From: Aquimarina rhabdastrellae
GTDB taxonomy: Bacteria > Bacteroidota > Bacteroidia > Flavobacteriales > Flavobacteriaceae
Assembly (NCBI GenBank): GCA_947387485.1
Contig: CANDNT010000016.1
Span: 18,318-82,317 of the forward strand
DNA: 64,000 nucleotides
Reading direction: 5' to 3'
The notes below the pieces were generated by a model. The model ran no database searches. It worked only from the letters and a program-made list of their open reading frames with translations, and was not told the origin of the DNA. The stretch's first letter is position 1, and every line of letters begins with the position of its first letter. Below are positions 17,250 to 26,086 of this stretch, in pieces. Both the position numbers and the translations under genes were made by a program.

Positions 17250-17588
17250 ATGAAAACGTTAAAAGTATTTATTCTTGCATTTGTAATCGGTACAGCTATG
17301 TACGGTAACAACAATCCTGTTGAAACACCTGTTCAAAAATTAAGAAATGAAATTTCTACTTTACTTAAGAATCCTAGAATAGAAATAGACAACGAAGCTA
17401 TCAATGCAACGGTTGAATTTACTTTAAATAATAAAGGAGAAATTGTTGTATTAACAGTAGACTCTGATAGCACATCTGTTGAATCATTTGTAAAATCAAA
17501 ATTAAACTATCAAAAAGTTGATTCTCGTATTAATAAGAATGGTAAAGTTTTTAAGCTAAGACTTAAAATATTAAATCCATTCTCTTAA
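17250..17588 (+). CDS. Small secreted protein with TonB-C-like core
   Basis: A 112-residue protein with a signal peptide (MKTLKVFILAFVIGTAMYG). The mature part has the beta-alpha-beta arrangement ATVEFTLNNKGEIVVLTVDSDS...FVKSKLNYQKV...KVFKLRLKI. This resembles small flavobacterial periplasmic proteins with a TonB C-terminal-like fold that lack the membrane anchor and Pro-rich linker of TonB itself. The function is unknown. It is monocistronic, with a terminator about 90 bp after the stop. Confidence 0.6.
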   Translation: MKTLKVFILAFVIGTAMYGNNNPVETPVQKLRNEISTLLKNPRIEIDNEAINATVEFTLNNKGEIVVLTVDSDSTSVESFVKSKLNYQKVDSRINKNGKVFKLRLKILNPFS

Positions 17589-17675
17589 TCATTATTACAA
17601 TAAGTCTACTAATTACAATTATAGATTACTTATAACAAATTAACTATATATCTAAAGCGTTGAGAATTCATTTAT

Positions 17676-17707
17676 AAAGCAGCTGTTTTTCAGTTGCTTT
17701 ATTTTTT
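17676..17707 (+). terminator. Terminator after the small secreted protein gene
   Basis: Stem AAAGCAGCTG / CAGTTGCTTT (17676-17685 with 17691-17700; one G.T pair), TTTTT loop, then a T-run. Confidence 0.75.
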
Positions 17708-18621
17708 TAAATAGCATCTAGTATTTTTAAAATAATACGTTCTATATCAATAAGTATAATACTAAACACACCTGCTACTATGATTAACTTAAGTATGTTA
17801 TGTAACCATAGGTAATGAATATGCTTTCTTGTTTGATAAATGATAATTGCAAATACAGTAAGAAATAATGGCATTATATAAAAATAGAACTTCATATAAC
17901 CTATTTCATAGCGATATAGTAATAGATATAGCGGAACAATAGTTATTAAAATTAACGCAATCAAAAGACGTTTTGACATTTGCTCTCCATATACCACTGG
18001 TATAGTTTTATAATTATTTGCCATATCACCTTTTATATTTTCTAAATCTTTGACCATTTCTCTCATGGTCAATATCAAGAATAAAAAAATTGCATGAACA
18101 AAAATGACTTTTTCAAAGTTTTTGTAGTACACAAAAATGGCAAAAAATGGAGCAATTGCTAACGATGCTGCAGTTACATTGGCTATAAATGGTATTTTTT
18201 TAAGCTTATGAGAATAAAACCATATAGCAAATATGTATAATGAAAAAAAGACTACTGCTTTAAACGATACATAGCTTGCAAATATTACTGCTATAAAATT
18301 AAGTACAAAATACCCTGTAAGTTTTGTTTGCTGACTAACTAAGCGATCCAACATGGTTTTTTGCGGACGATTAATCAAGTCTTTTTCACTATCATAAAAA
18401 CTATTAATAATATATCCTGCTGCAATAACAATCGAAGAGGCAAAAATGATAACAAATAAGTCTATATCAAAGATTACTTCTCTTATACTAAGCTTTGGTG
18501 CTAATATAAATATAGAAGTTAGATATTGTGCAAAAACAATAATCCAGATATTATATCCTCTAACTACAGAAAACAAGCTCAATAACTTGATAAAAAAAAG
18601 CTTGTTCTTTCTGCTAAGCAT
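17707..18621 (-). CDS. UbiA-family prenyltransferase (geranylgeranylglycerol-phosphate synthase-like group)
   Basis: A 304-residue polytopic membrane protein with about eight helices. The first Asp-rich motif is NSFYDSEKD (Asn73, Asp77, Asp81) and the second is KDLENIKGDMANNYKT, as in UbiA prenyltransferases, which attach a polyprenyl chain to an aromatic or glycerol-phosphate acceptor. It is the last gene of an operon with two mevalonate-pathway genes, which fits an isoprenoid-using enzyme. Relatives are often annotated as archaeal-type digeranylgeranylglyceryl phosphate synthase, but the acceptor in Bacteroidota is not established by sequence. Confidence 0.8.
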   Translation of the reverse strand: MLSRKNKLFFIKLLSLFSVVRGYNIWIIVFAQYLTSIFILAPKLSIREVIFDIDLFVIIFASSIVIAAGYIINSFYDSEKDLINRPQKTMLDRLVSQQTKLTGYFVLNFIAVIFASYVSFKAVVFFSLYIFAIWFYSHKLKKIPFIANVTAASLAIAPFFAIFVYYKNFEKVIFVHAIFLFLILTMREMVKDLENIKGDMANNYKTIPVVYGEQMSKRLLIALILITIVPLYLLLYRYEIGYMKFYFYIMPLFLTVFAIIIYQTRKHIHYLWLHNILKLIIVAGVFSIILIDIERIILKILDAI

Positions 18622-18639
18622 ATGGTTATACTGTTTTCC

Positions 18640-19575
18640 TTAGAAATTATATACAACCTCTAATGGGTAATCTTTTAAGGCTTTTTTTGCTTTTTCAAAA
18701 TCTTGTGTAAATCCTAAAATGTATCCACCACCACCAGATCCACAAAGTTTTAAATAGTACTCATTTGTTTCGATTCCTTTTTTCCAAAGTGTATGAAATT
18801 GCTGAGGAATCATTGGCTTGAAGTTATCTAATACCACATGAGATAATTGCTTAATATTTGAGAATAATGATTTAATATCCCCTTTTAAGAAATCTTCTAC
18901 ACAGGCATCTGTATGCTTGACAAATTGATTTTTAAGCATATTACGGAATCCCTCTTGCTTCATTTTCTCCATAAATATACTTACCATAGGTGCAGTTTCA
19001 CCTATAATTCCACTATCTAATAAAAATACAGCTCCTTTATTTTTTTCTGTACTTTGAGAAGGTATTCCTGTAGGCTCTATATTATCTTTTGAATTAATTA
19101 ATATTGGTAAACTAAGATAACTGTTTAATGGGTCTAAACCAGAACTATTTCCATGGAAAAAAGATTCCATAAGACCAAAAATCTCTTTTAATCTCAATAG
19201 TTTCTCTCTAGTAAGGTTCTCTAATACTGTTATTTTATCTTCTGCATATTTATCATAGATAGCGGCAACTAATGCACCACTACTTCCTACGCCATACCCT
19301 TGTGGTATACTACTATCAAAGTACATTCCTGCTGCTATATCTGCCTGCATTGCTTCAAGATCAAACTTAACAACATTTTTATCTTCTATTTCAGTAAGGT
19401 ATGTAGCAAAAGCTTTTAAACTTTTATTAGAGGCCAAGGCTTCCTCATTAGGTTCTTCAGATACCTTTAATGCTCCTTTAAAAAAGTTATAAGGTATTGA
19501 TAGTCCTTTTGAATCTTTAATGATTCCGTATTCTCCAAATAATAATATTTTAGAATAGAAAAGAGGTCCTTTCAT
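18640..19575 (-). CDS. Mevalonate kinase-like GHMP kinase
   Basis: A 311-residue GHMP-superfamily kinase. The N-terminal SKILLFGEYGII lines up with the mevalonate kinase KxILxGEHxVV motif. The ATP-binding loop is PQGYGVGSSGAL (91-102). SSGLDPLNSYLSLP (near 150) and the C-terminal LCGSGGGGYILGF supply the remaining GHMP motifs. It lies 30 bp after mvaD and 18 bp before the UbiA-family gene. It would phosphorylate mevalonate in the cytoplasm; phosphomevalonate kinase activity is an alternative because the two are similar. Confidence 0.8.
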   Translation of the reverse strand: MKGPLFYSKILLFGEYGIIKDSKGLSIPYNFFKGALKVSEEPNEEALASNKSLKAFATYLTEIEDKNVVKFDLEAMQADIAAGMYFDSSIPQGYGVGSSGALVAAIYDKYAEDKITVLENLTREKLLRLKEIFGLMESFFHGNSSGLDPLNSYLSLPILINSKDNIEPTGIPSQSTEKNKGAVFLLDSGIIGETAPMVSIFMEKMKQEGFRNMLKNQFVKHTDACVEDFLKGDIKSLFSNIKQLSHVVLDNFKPMIPQQFHTLWKKGIETNEYYLKLCGSGGGGYILGFTQDFEKAKKALKDYPLEVVYNF

Positions 19576-19605
19576 AATAGTTGTTTTTGTTTCCCAATAA
19601 GCACA

Positions 19606-20691
19606 TTACACCAACTGTGCTCCTAATCCTACTTTATCACAAATATACTGTCCTTTCTGACAATATCCAACTAACTCGCTTTTAATGAATTCTATTACTT
19701 GTTCTTTTTCCGTTTCAGGATATAATACATGTACGTTTGCTCCTGCATCAAGTGTAAAACAGATTTTTGAATCCGTTTCTTTTCTATATTCCCAAATTTT
19801 CTGAATAATCGAAAGCGTATTAGGTTTCATTAATATAAAATATGGTAATGAAGTCATCATCATTGCATGCAATGTTAACGCTTCACTTTCTACTACCTCG
19901 ATAAAGGCATTTAAATCACCTGACTTAAAAATAGTTATTAAACGGCTTATATTTTCTGATGCTTGTTCAAATCTACGTTGTGCAAAAGGATGTCCATGCA
20001 TTAAGTCATGTCCTACCGTACTACTCACTTGCTTTTCTCCTTTATCAACCAATAAAATGGTATCACAATAATTTTTAAAATTATCATGTACTTCAAAGGG
20101 ATAAGAAACTGCATAATCGTCTGAACTTATCTCAATAGCTTCATGTTTACCCCATACTGTTATTGGGCCTTCAAGACTTCTACAAGCACTTCCTGATCCT
20201 AATCTTGCTAAGAATGAAGCCTTCTTAAGCATATCTTCTTTCGTCAGTTCTGGGTTAATTTCCTTTTCTAATTTCATTACTACATATGCCAGTGCACTCA
20301 TTCCACTTGCAGATGAGGCGATACCACTACTATGAGGAAAGGTATTTCTAGAATCTATTACAAAATCATAATATCGTATAAACGGTACATATTTTTCTAT
20401 ACGTTCAAAGAATTTTTGAATCTTTGGTCGAAAGCTTTCTTTACGTTCTCCTTCAAAATAAAACTCAAAACTAAATTCGGTTGCTTTTGTTTCTCGCTTT
20501 TGATATGTTAAACTCGTTATCGTATGACATTCATCTAATGTAAAACTTATCGATGGATTCTCTGGAAGTTGTACAGGTCTCTTTCCCCAATACTTTACTA
20601 ATGCTATATTACTTGGGGATTTGCACGTAATATTTCCCGATGTTGGTAAGTTACTTTCCAATTTTGAGACAAATGATTCAGAAAGATTCAT
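19606..20691 (-). CDS. mvaD: Diphosphomevalonate decarboxylase
   Basis: A 361-residue GHMP-superfamily enzyme. The N-terminal SPSNIALVKYWGKR (26-39) and PENPSISFTLD are diagnostic for mevalonate diphosphate decarboxylase. The phosphate loop is HSSGIASSASGMSALA, and SGSACRSLEGPITVWG and LDAGANVHVLYP match conserved active-site segments. It converts mevalonate-5-diphosphate to isopentenyl diphosphate. It is the promoter-proximal gene of the operon mvaD - mevalonate kinase - UbiA. The mevalonate route is known in Flavobacteriaceae, whereas most bacteria use the MEP route. Confidence 0.92.
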   Translation of the reverse strand: MNLSESFVSKLESNLPTSGNITCKSPSNIALVKYWGKRPVQLPENPSISFTLDECHTITSLTYQKRETKATEFSFEFYFEGERKESFRPKIQKFFERIEKYVPFIRYYDFVIDSRNTFPHSSGIASSASGMSALAYVVMKLEKEINPELTKEDMLKKASFLARLGSGSACRSLEGPITVWGKHEAIEISSDDYAVSYPFEVHDNFKNYCDTILLVDKGEKQVSSTVGHDLMHGHPFAQRRFEQASENISRLITIFKSGDLNAFIEVVESEALTLHAMMMTSLPYFILMKPNTLSIIQKIWEYRKETDSKICFTLDAGANVHVLYPETEKEQVIEFIKSELVGYCQKGQYICDKVGLGAQLV

Positions 20692-20710
20692 AATATAATA
20701 TTAATTTGGG

Positions 20711-20718
20711 TAAAGATA
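20711..20718 (-). promoter_or_regulatory. Candidate -7 box of the mvaD operon
   Basis: TATCTTTA on the minus strand, 19 bp upstream of the mvaD ATG. It differs from TANNTTTG at the last base. A clear -33 box is not seen. Confidence 0.4.
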
Positions 20719-20783
20719 CATCGAATTAGATTGTTTAACTAATTAAATAAATTGCTATTTTAGTATGTGACTAACAAGCTTAA

Positions 20784-21257
20784 ATGAAGACAAAAATCCA
20801 ACGTATTAGTATTGCGGTGGTATGCTCTATTTTCATAGGTTTTTTGAGCGTTATAGCTTCTCAAAATTCTGCCGAGATATGGTATACCTCTATCAATACT
20901 CCAGTATATTCTCCATCATATAATATCTTAATGATGTTATGGGTTTTAATGCATGGAATTACTGGTATTGCGGCAGGTATTGTGTGGAGTCATGGTTTTT
21001 ATCATAAATGGGTAAAAGTGGCTTTATATCATTTTGGATTTCAATTGATACTTCAAACAGCTTGGTCTATATTTTTATTTGGTTTACACACTCCTTTAAT
21101 TGCATTATTAAATATTGTAGCTCTGCTTTTTTTATTGTTCTTTACCTTCAAATGGTTTAAAATAGTAAATAACACCGCTGCTTTTTTACTTACCCCACAT
21201 ATTATATTTATAACCTTTGCTACAATTTTAAGTTACCAAATATGGTTACTTAATTAA
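20784..21257 (+). CDS. TspO/MBR family tryptophan-rich membrane protein
   Basis: A 157-residue protein with five hydrophobic helices, the fixed topology of TspO. It carries the family segments WYTSINTPVYSPSYNI after helix 1, and FQLILQTAWSIFLFGLHTPLIAL, corresponding to the conserved QLxLNxxWSxxFF stretch. TspO binds porphyrins and steroids and has been linked to tetrapyrrole handling and stress. It is divergent from the mvaD operon across a 92-bp spacer. A TetR regulator follows 49 bp downstream on the same strand and may control it. Confidence 0.8.
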   Translation: MKTKIQRISIAVVCSIFIGFLSVIASQNSAEIWYTSINTPVYSPSYNILMMLWVLMHGITGIAAGIVWSHGFYHKWVKVALYHFGFQLILQTAWSIFLFGLHTPLIALLNIVALLFLLFFTFKWFKIVNNTAAFLLTPHIIFITFATILSYQIWLLN

Positions 21258-21306
21258 AAACTAATAGGGAAAACAACTAAATTAAGAACTTACGACATAT
21301 TCATTT

Positions 21307-21861
21307 ATGAGTAAAAAATCTATTGTATTACAAACTACACTTGAGTTAGTTACAGCTCAAGGGGTAGCTGCCACATCACTATCACAAATCATCAAAGAAT
21401 CCGGGGTGGCAAATGGAACCGTCTATCATCATTTTAAAAATAAAGATGAGATTATCGCTGAACTTTATCTTATGTTGGCTCAAGATTTTGGAACTGTTAT
21501 TATGAAAAACACTCCGCAGGCTAATATCAAGAAACAGTTTCCTATCATGTGGAAAAATATGTTTTATTATTTTATTAATAATCCTTTGGCTTTTGTTTTT
21601 TATGAGCAAATCGCTAAATCTTGTGATATTCCTCAAGATTTAAAAGATGAAGCAAAAAAATATATTCTTGACATTGATAACTTTTTTAGAGAAGCTATTA
21701 AAGAAAAAATCTTTAAACCTTATACTGTTTCTTTAATGGAAGAACTTTTTTTTGGTAGTGTTGTAACTATGGTCAAACTGTATAATGCAAACAATTCAAA
21801 AGTATTAGAAAGGCATATTAATCAAGCTGTTGAAATCTCCTGGAAAGGTTTCTTAAAATAA
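21307..21861 (+). CDS. TetR/AcrR family transcriptional regulator
   Basis: A 184-residue protein. The N-terminal helix-turn-helix is clear: ALELVTAQGVAATSLSQII followed by SGVANGTVYHHFKNKDEII (about residues 10-50), ending with the family's YxHFxxKxEL signature. The C-terminal ligand-binding part is all-helical and divergent. It lies directly after the tspO-like gene in the same direction, so that gene is the nearest candidate target. No inverted-repeat operator stood out in the 92-bp tspO/mvaD spacer. Confidence 0.85.
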   Translation: MSKKSIVLQTTLELVTAQGVAATSLSQIIKESGVANGTVYHHFKNKDEIIAELYLMLAQDFGTVIMKNTPQANIKKQFPIMWKNMFYYFINNPLAFVFYEQIAKSCDIPQDLKDEAKKYILDIDNFFREAIKEKIFKPYTVSLMEELFFGSVVTMVKLYNANNSKVLERHINQAVEISWKGFLK

Positions 21862-21871
21862 TTACTATAAA

Positions 21872-21908
21872 AAAAAGCTTCTCATTTTAATAAAATGAGG
21901 AGCTTTTT
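21872..21908. terminator. Bidirectional terminator
   Basis: Long stem around 21872-21888 / 21892-21908 (AAAAGCTTCTCATTTT with AAAATGAGGAGCTTTT, one T.G pair), 3-nt loop, T-rich on both strands. It lies between the convergent TetR gene and the secreted protein gene. Confidence 0.85.
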
Positions 21909-21929
21909 CTGTATTAAAATCTTTAACGC

Positions 21930-22712
21930 TTAGTTAAATAAGATTTCTAAACATGATTCTTTATATAAATCTTTTAAAGCCATTTCTACAGCTTCTCTAG
22001 AATCTTGTGTTGTTCCTACAATAATACCTTTGTACTTTAATTCTCCAGAGTCTTTATCCCAATCAAATTCATTATTATCAGATTTGATAATTCTTTTACC
22101 ATCTCTAGTTGTTACTCTGAAAGCTTCAAATTCTTGTCCGTATTCTACTCCAGCAGGGAAATATACTTCTGTAACGTATTTTGTAGCTCCTTTTGCATAT
22201 ACATAACATACACATCTTCCTACATCTTTAGCTTCAGAAACTCTTACTGTATTGTTCTGGATAATTTGCCATCTTCCATCAATCATAGATCCTACAAGGT
22301 TCATTAAAATTGTTCCTTTTTCTGCTACTTTTCCTTCTATAGAAGATTCAAAGTTTACTAACGCAGAAATTGTTCCTGCTCTTTCTTTTAAGCTATTATA
22401 AAGAACTTCTTTTAATGTTAATTTAAATTTATAGTTATTAGCACCTAGAATATCATCTAATTGCACTGATAAATCACTTTTCTTTGAAGTAGTTCTACTA
22501 ATATGTCCAGATAATTTCACATATGCTGTATGACCTACATAACGATCATTAAACAATTGAAGTACTTCTTCTTTTTGAGAAGAATCTCCCATAGTGTTCA
22601 TCGCACTAATATAATCTGTTAGTAATTTCTTTATAGGATCTCCTTGGGCAAACCCCTGTCCTAATGAAAATACTAAAAATAAGATGGTTAAAGTTAGTTT
22701 AGTTTTTTTCAT
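21930..22712 (-). CDS. Secreted protein of unknown function
   Basis: A 260-residue protein with a signal peptide (cleavage near GQGFAQ, residue 23). The mature N-terminal half (residues 25-160) has a helix followed by a curved sheet, ending GRWQIIQNNTVRVSE; this is compatible with an NTF2/SnoaL-like fold, but that is only an impression. The second half carries a Cys pair (GRCVCYVY) and an FDWDKDSGELKYKGIIVG stretch. No catalytic motif is recognised. It is monocistronic. Confidence 0.5.
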   Translation of the reverse strand: MKKTKLTLTILFLVFSLGQGFAQGDPIKKLLTDYISAMNTMGDSSQKEEVLQLFNDRYVGHTAYVKLSGHISRTTSKKSDLSVQLDDILGANNYKFKLTLKEVLYNSLKERAGTISALVNFESSIEGKVAEKGTILMNLVGSMIDGRWQIIQNNTVRVSEAKDVGRCVCYVYAKGATKYVTEVYFPAGVEYGQEFEAFRVTTRDGKRIIKSDNNEFDWDKDSGELKYKGIIVGTTQDSREAVEMALKDLYKESCLEILFN

Positions 22713-22808
22713 AATAAAATTTGGGATAAAATTTAATTTTTAACATTCGCTAAGATAGTAAACTTTGCAGAATTCTTTTGATGATTTTTATTTCTCAATT
22801 TTAATTTT

Positions 22809-23348
22809 TCATTGTATTAAGCTTAATAATTTTTGCATCGTTTTAAGATTACGAGTAGTTATTGCTTGCTTTAATTTTCTTTCTAAACTATTAGTATGTA
22901 TTTTACTTTTATGGTAATTATTAGGACAATAAATATAGATCACTTTGTGTCCTATTTTATAGTCTTCTTCTCCGCTAGCTAATTGCTCTAATAACACTAT
23001 TTGCTCTTGAGTTACCTCTTTACTCAAAAGCGAGAAATAAACTTTTGATAATATAATACCCTCATCCTCTTTATTAAAAGGACAATTTTTCAAGATGGCT
23101 TCAAATTCATTTTTAGGAATTACAATTGTAGGAACTTCAAACTCATATGTATCTAAAATAGCTTGCTCAATCGCTGCGCTTAAAGCTCTTGCTTCTTTAT
23201 TCGATTGAAAAATAATATTACCACTTTGTATATATGTTTGTACATTATGATACCCTAAATCTTCAAGCATTATTCTTAAAGATTCCATTTTTATTTTCCG
23301 TTTACCACCTACATTAATACCTCTTAATAATGCTACATACGTTTTCAT
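22809..23348 (-). CDS. DUF1697 domain protein
   Basis: A 179-residue protein opening MKTYVALLRGINVGGKRKIKMESL, the characteristic DUF1697 N-terminus, with NVQTYIQSGNIIF a little later. A frame two codons longer would need GTG at 23354, so I chose the ATG at 23348. The family is widespread, has a ferredoxin-like fold and no settled function. It starts 9 bp after the stop of the HI0933-type flavoprotein gene, so it is in an operon with it. Confidence 0.85.
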   Translation of the reverse strand: MKTYVALLRGINVGGKRKIKMESLRIMLEDLGYHNVQTYIQSGNIIFQSNKEARALSAAIEQAILDTYEFEVPTIVIPKNEFEAILKNCPFNKEDEGIILSKVYFSLLSKEVTQEQIVLLEQLASGEEDYKIGHKVIYIYCPNNYHKSKIHTNSLERKLKQAITTRNLKTMQKLLSLIQ

Positions 23349-23357
23349 AAACACATT

Positions 23358-24566
23358 TTATGTTGTCATTGCTTGTGATGCTATATATGCTCCAGTCCAT
23401 GCATTTTGAAAGTTAAATCCCCCTGTAATAGCGTCTATATTCAAAACTTCTCCTGCTAGATAAAGATTGGTTTGTTTTTTACTTTCAAAAGTTTTAAAGT
23501 TAACTTCTTTTAAGTTTACTCCTCCTGCAGTAACAAACTCTTCTTTAAACGTACTTTTACCATCAATCTTAAAAACACTCTGCGTTAATTCTACAGCTAA
23601 TTGCTGTATTTTCTTTTTAGGTAAATCTGCCCATCTAGCGTCAAGCGAAATCTCAGCTGCTTCTACTAAACTACGCCATAATCTCTTAGGCAAATTAAAT
23701 TGTGCATACTTACCTATTTGTTGTTTTTTATGTGTGTACTTTAGCTCATCTATTAAATCCACAGCCTCATCTGTTGCATAATCCTTAAGCCAGTTTACTT
23801 TGATTTCAAATTTATATTGTCTTGCCTCTAGTGCTCTTGCACCCCAAGCTGAAAGTTTTAATATCGCTGGACCACTCATTCCCCAATGGGTAATCAATAA
23901 TGGACCTTCACTTTTTAATTTATCACTTTGAATCTTGACAGCTGCATTAGCTACAACCCCTGGTAGCTCTTTTATACGTTTGTCATCACAATTAAAAGTA
24001 AATAAAGAAGGAACTGGATCAACAATAGTATGTCCTAAATCTTCAAGTAATTTCCATATTTTAGGATTACTTCCTGTAGCTACCATGATCTTTTCGGCTT
24101 CAAAAACATCTTGATTTGTAGCAATCTCCCAGTCATTACTTTCTTTCTTAATAGATTTTACACTATGATTGGTAAGAATTTCGATTCCTAACTTATTTGC
24201 TTCATTTAAAAAACAATTAATAATTGAAGAAGAAGAATCAGATTCTGGAAATACTCTACCATCTTCTTCTATTTTTAAAGCGACCCCTCTTTGTTCAAAC
24301 CACTCCATCGTATCTCCTGTCATAAAAGTATGAAAAGGCCCTTTAAGTTCTCGTTCTCCTCTAGGGTAGTTTTTGGCTAATTCGTTAGGGATAAACTCAC
24401 CATGCGTCACATTACACCTTCCTCCTCCTGAGATTCTTACTTTAGACAACACTTCTTTTCCTCTTTCTAAAATTGCTATTCTCAGATCCGTATTCTTAGT
24501 AGCTGCGTTTATTGCTGTAAAAAAACCTGCAGCTCCTCCTCCTATTATTATAATATCATATCGCAT
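23358..24566 (-). CDS. HI0933/YhiN family flavoprotein
   Basis: A 402-residue FAD-binding protein of the HI0933 family. The N-terminal dinucleotide fold is IIIIGGGAAGFFTA (residues 5-18), followed by the diagnostic KVRISGGGRCNVTH. The C-terminus has TAGGVNLKEVNFKTFESK and LYLAGEVLNIDAITGGFNFQNAWTGAYIA, which completes the FAD site. The physiological reaction of this family is not known. A TAGTTTTG box (plus 24571-24578) sits only 4 bp before the ATG, so the mRNA may be almost leaderless. DUF1697 follows. Confidence 0.85.
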   Translation of the reverse strand: MRYDIIIIGGGAAGFFTAINAATKNTDLRIAILERGKEVLSKVRISGGGRCNVTHGEFIPNELAKNYPRGERELKGPFHTFMTGDTMEWFEQRGVALKIEEDGRVFPESDSSSSIINCFLNEANKLGIEILTNHSVKSIKKESNDWEIATNQDVFEAEKIMVATGSNPKIWKLLEDLGHTIVDPVPSLFTFNCDDKRIKELPGVVANAAVKIQSDKLKSEGPLLITHWGMSGPAILKLSAWGARALEARQYKFEIKVNWLKDYATDEAVDLIDELKYTHKKQQIGKYAQFNLPKRLWRSLVEAAEISLDARWADLPKKKIQQLAVELTQSVFKIDGKSTFKEEFVTAGGVNLKEVNFKTFESKKQTNLYLAGEVLNIDAITGGFNFQNAWTGAYIASQAMTT

Positions 24567-24642
24567 ACCGCAAAACTAATAGTTATTTCCTAAAAAATAT
24601 AGTTTACATAATATCAATAATACGCATTGTAATACACAAAAA

Positions 24643-24668
24643 AAGCATCTTGGTTTTTCAAGATGCTT
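24643..24668 (-). terminator. Terminator of the glutaryl-CoA dehydrogenase gene
   Basis: A perfect 10-bp stem (AAGCATCTTG / CAAGATGCTT) with a 6-nt loop and a T-run in the minus-strand transcript. Confidence 0.88.
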
Positions 24669-24694
24669 CTATATTTTATTTCAGAATATATTTC

Positions 24695-25873
24695 TTATTT
24701 AAATGCAGAAATTCCGGTTATATCATATCCTGTAATCAATAAATGAATATCATGTGTTCCTTCATAAGTAATCACACTCTCTAAGTTCATCATATGACGC
24801 ATAATACTATATTCTCCAGAAATACCCATACCACCTAATACTTGTCTTGCTTCTCTAGCTATATTAATTGCCATTTCTACATTGTTACGCTTTGCCATAG
24901 ATATTTGAGCAGAAGTTGCTCTACCTTCATTACGCAAAACTCCCAATCTCCAAGTCAATAATTGAGCTTTGGTGATTTCGGTAATCATTTCTGCTAATTT
25001 CTTTTGTTGCAATTGTGTTCCTGCTATAGGCTTATCAAACTGTATACGTTCTTGTGCATAGCGTAAAGCAGTATCATAACAGTCCATTGCTGCTCCTATT
25101 GCTCCCCATGCTATTCCATATCTAGCAGAATCTAAACATCCTAGTGGTGCTCCTAATCCATTCTTTCCTGGTAATAAGTTTTCTTTAGGTACTTTTACAT
25201 TATCAAAAATCAATTCTCCAGTAGCAGATGCTCTTAAAGACCACTTATTATGTGTTTCTGGTGTTGTGAACCCCTCCATTCCACGCTCCACAATTAAACC
25301 ATGAATACGCCCTTCTTCATTCTTAGCCCATACGACTGCTACATCTGCAAAAGGAGCATTAGAAATCCACATTTTAGCACCATTTAACAGGTAATGATCT
25401 CCTTTGTCTTTAAAATTAGTCACCATACCTCCTGGATTTGATCCATGATCTGGCTCTGTAAGTCCAAAACATCCTAAATATTCTCCAGAAGCTAATTTTG
25501 GTAAATATTTATTACGTTGCTCTTCAGAACCATATTTCCAGATAGGATACATCACTAACGAAGATTGTACAGAAGCTGTAGATCGCACTCCCGAATCACC
25601 CCTTTCTATTTCTTGCATGATCAACCCATAACTTATCTGATCTAAACCTGCACCTCCATATTGCTCTGGAATGTATGGTCCAAATGCACCTATTCCTGCT
25701 AATCCATCTATGATTTGTTTAGGGAACTCTGCACGTTGTGCATATTCTTCAATAATAGGAGATACATCTCTCTTTACCCACTCACGTGCTGCATCTCTTA
25801 CCATTTTATGTTCATCACTAAGTAAATCATCTAATTGATAGTAATCTGGTGCCTGAAATAAGTCTGGTTTCAT
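24695..25873 (-). CDS. gcdH: Glutaryl-CoA dehydrogenase-like acyl-CoA dehydrogenase
   Basis: A 392-residue FAD enzyme of the acyl-CoA dehydrogenase family. Subgroup features point to glutaryl-CoA dehydrogenase: RSTASVQSSLVMYPI with Arg97, the counterpart of the residue binding the glutaryl carboxylate, and TYEGTHDIHLLITGYDITGISAF with catalytic Glu371. The FAD-site GCFGLTEPDHGSNPGGM motif is intact. It would oxidise and decarboxylate glutaryl-CoA to crotonyl-CoA in lysine/tryptophan breakdown. It stands alone, with its own promoter and terminator. Confidence 0.82.
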   Translation of the reverse strand: MKPDLFQAPDYYQLDDLLSDEHKMVRDAAREWVKRDVSPIIEEYAQRAEFPKQIIDGLAGIGAFGPYIPEQYGGAGLDQISYGLIMQEIERGDSGVRSTASVQSSLVMYPIWKYGSEEQRNKYLPKLASGEYLGCFGLTEPDHGSNPGGMVTNFKDKGDHYLLNGAKMWISNAPFADVAVVWAKNEEGRIHGLIVERGMEGFTTPETHNKWSLRASATGELIFDNVKVPKENLLPGKNGLGAPLGCLDSARYGIAWGAIGAAMDCYDTALRYAQERIQFDKPIAGTQLQQKKLAEMITEITKAQLLTWRLGVLRNEGRATSAQISMAKRNNVEMAINIAREARQVLGGMGISGEYSIMRHMMNLESVITYEGTHDIHLLITGYDITGISAFK

Positions 25874-25988
25874 GTTGTATTGTATTTATTAAAATTCTTA
25901 AAAACTGAAAAGGTATTCCATCGCATCCTTGAAGAAGTACATATTACTTAAATCGATAAGAATACCCTATTAGGTATTTACCTTCTCA

Positions 25989-26019
25989 CAAATGTACTTA
26001 ATGCAAAACGAGTAGCCAA
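25989..26019 (-). promoter_or_regulatory. Promoter of gcdH
   Basis: On the minus strand TACATTTG (plus 25989-25996) is an exact TANNTTTG box, with TTG (plus 26017-26019) 20 bp upstream. The leader to the ATG is about 115 nt. Confidence 0.55.
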
Positions 26020-26086
26020 TTTTTTAAGTTGATAATTCTAATCTTAAAAATTGGATTATAATTCAACACTTCTACTATTAATAGTA

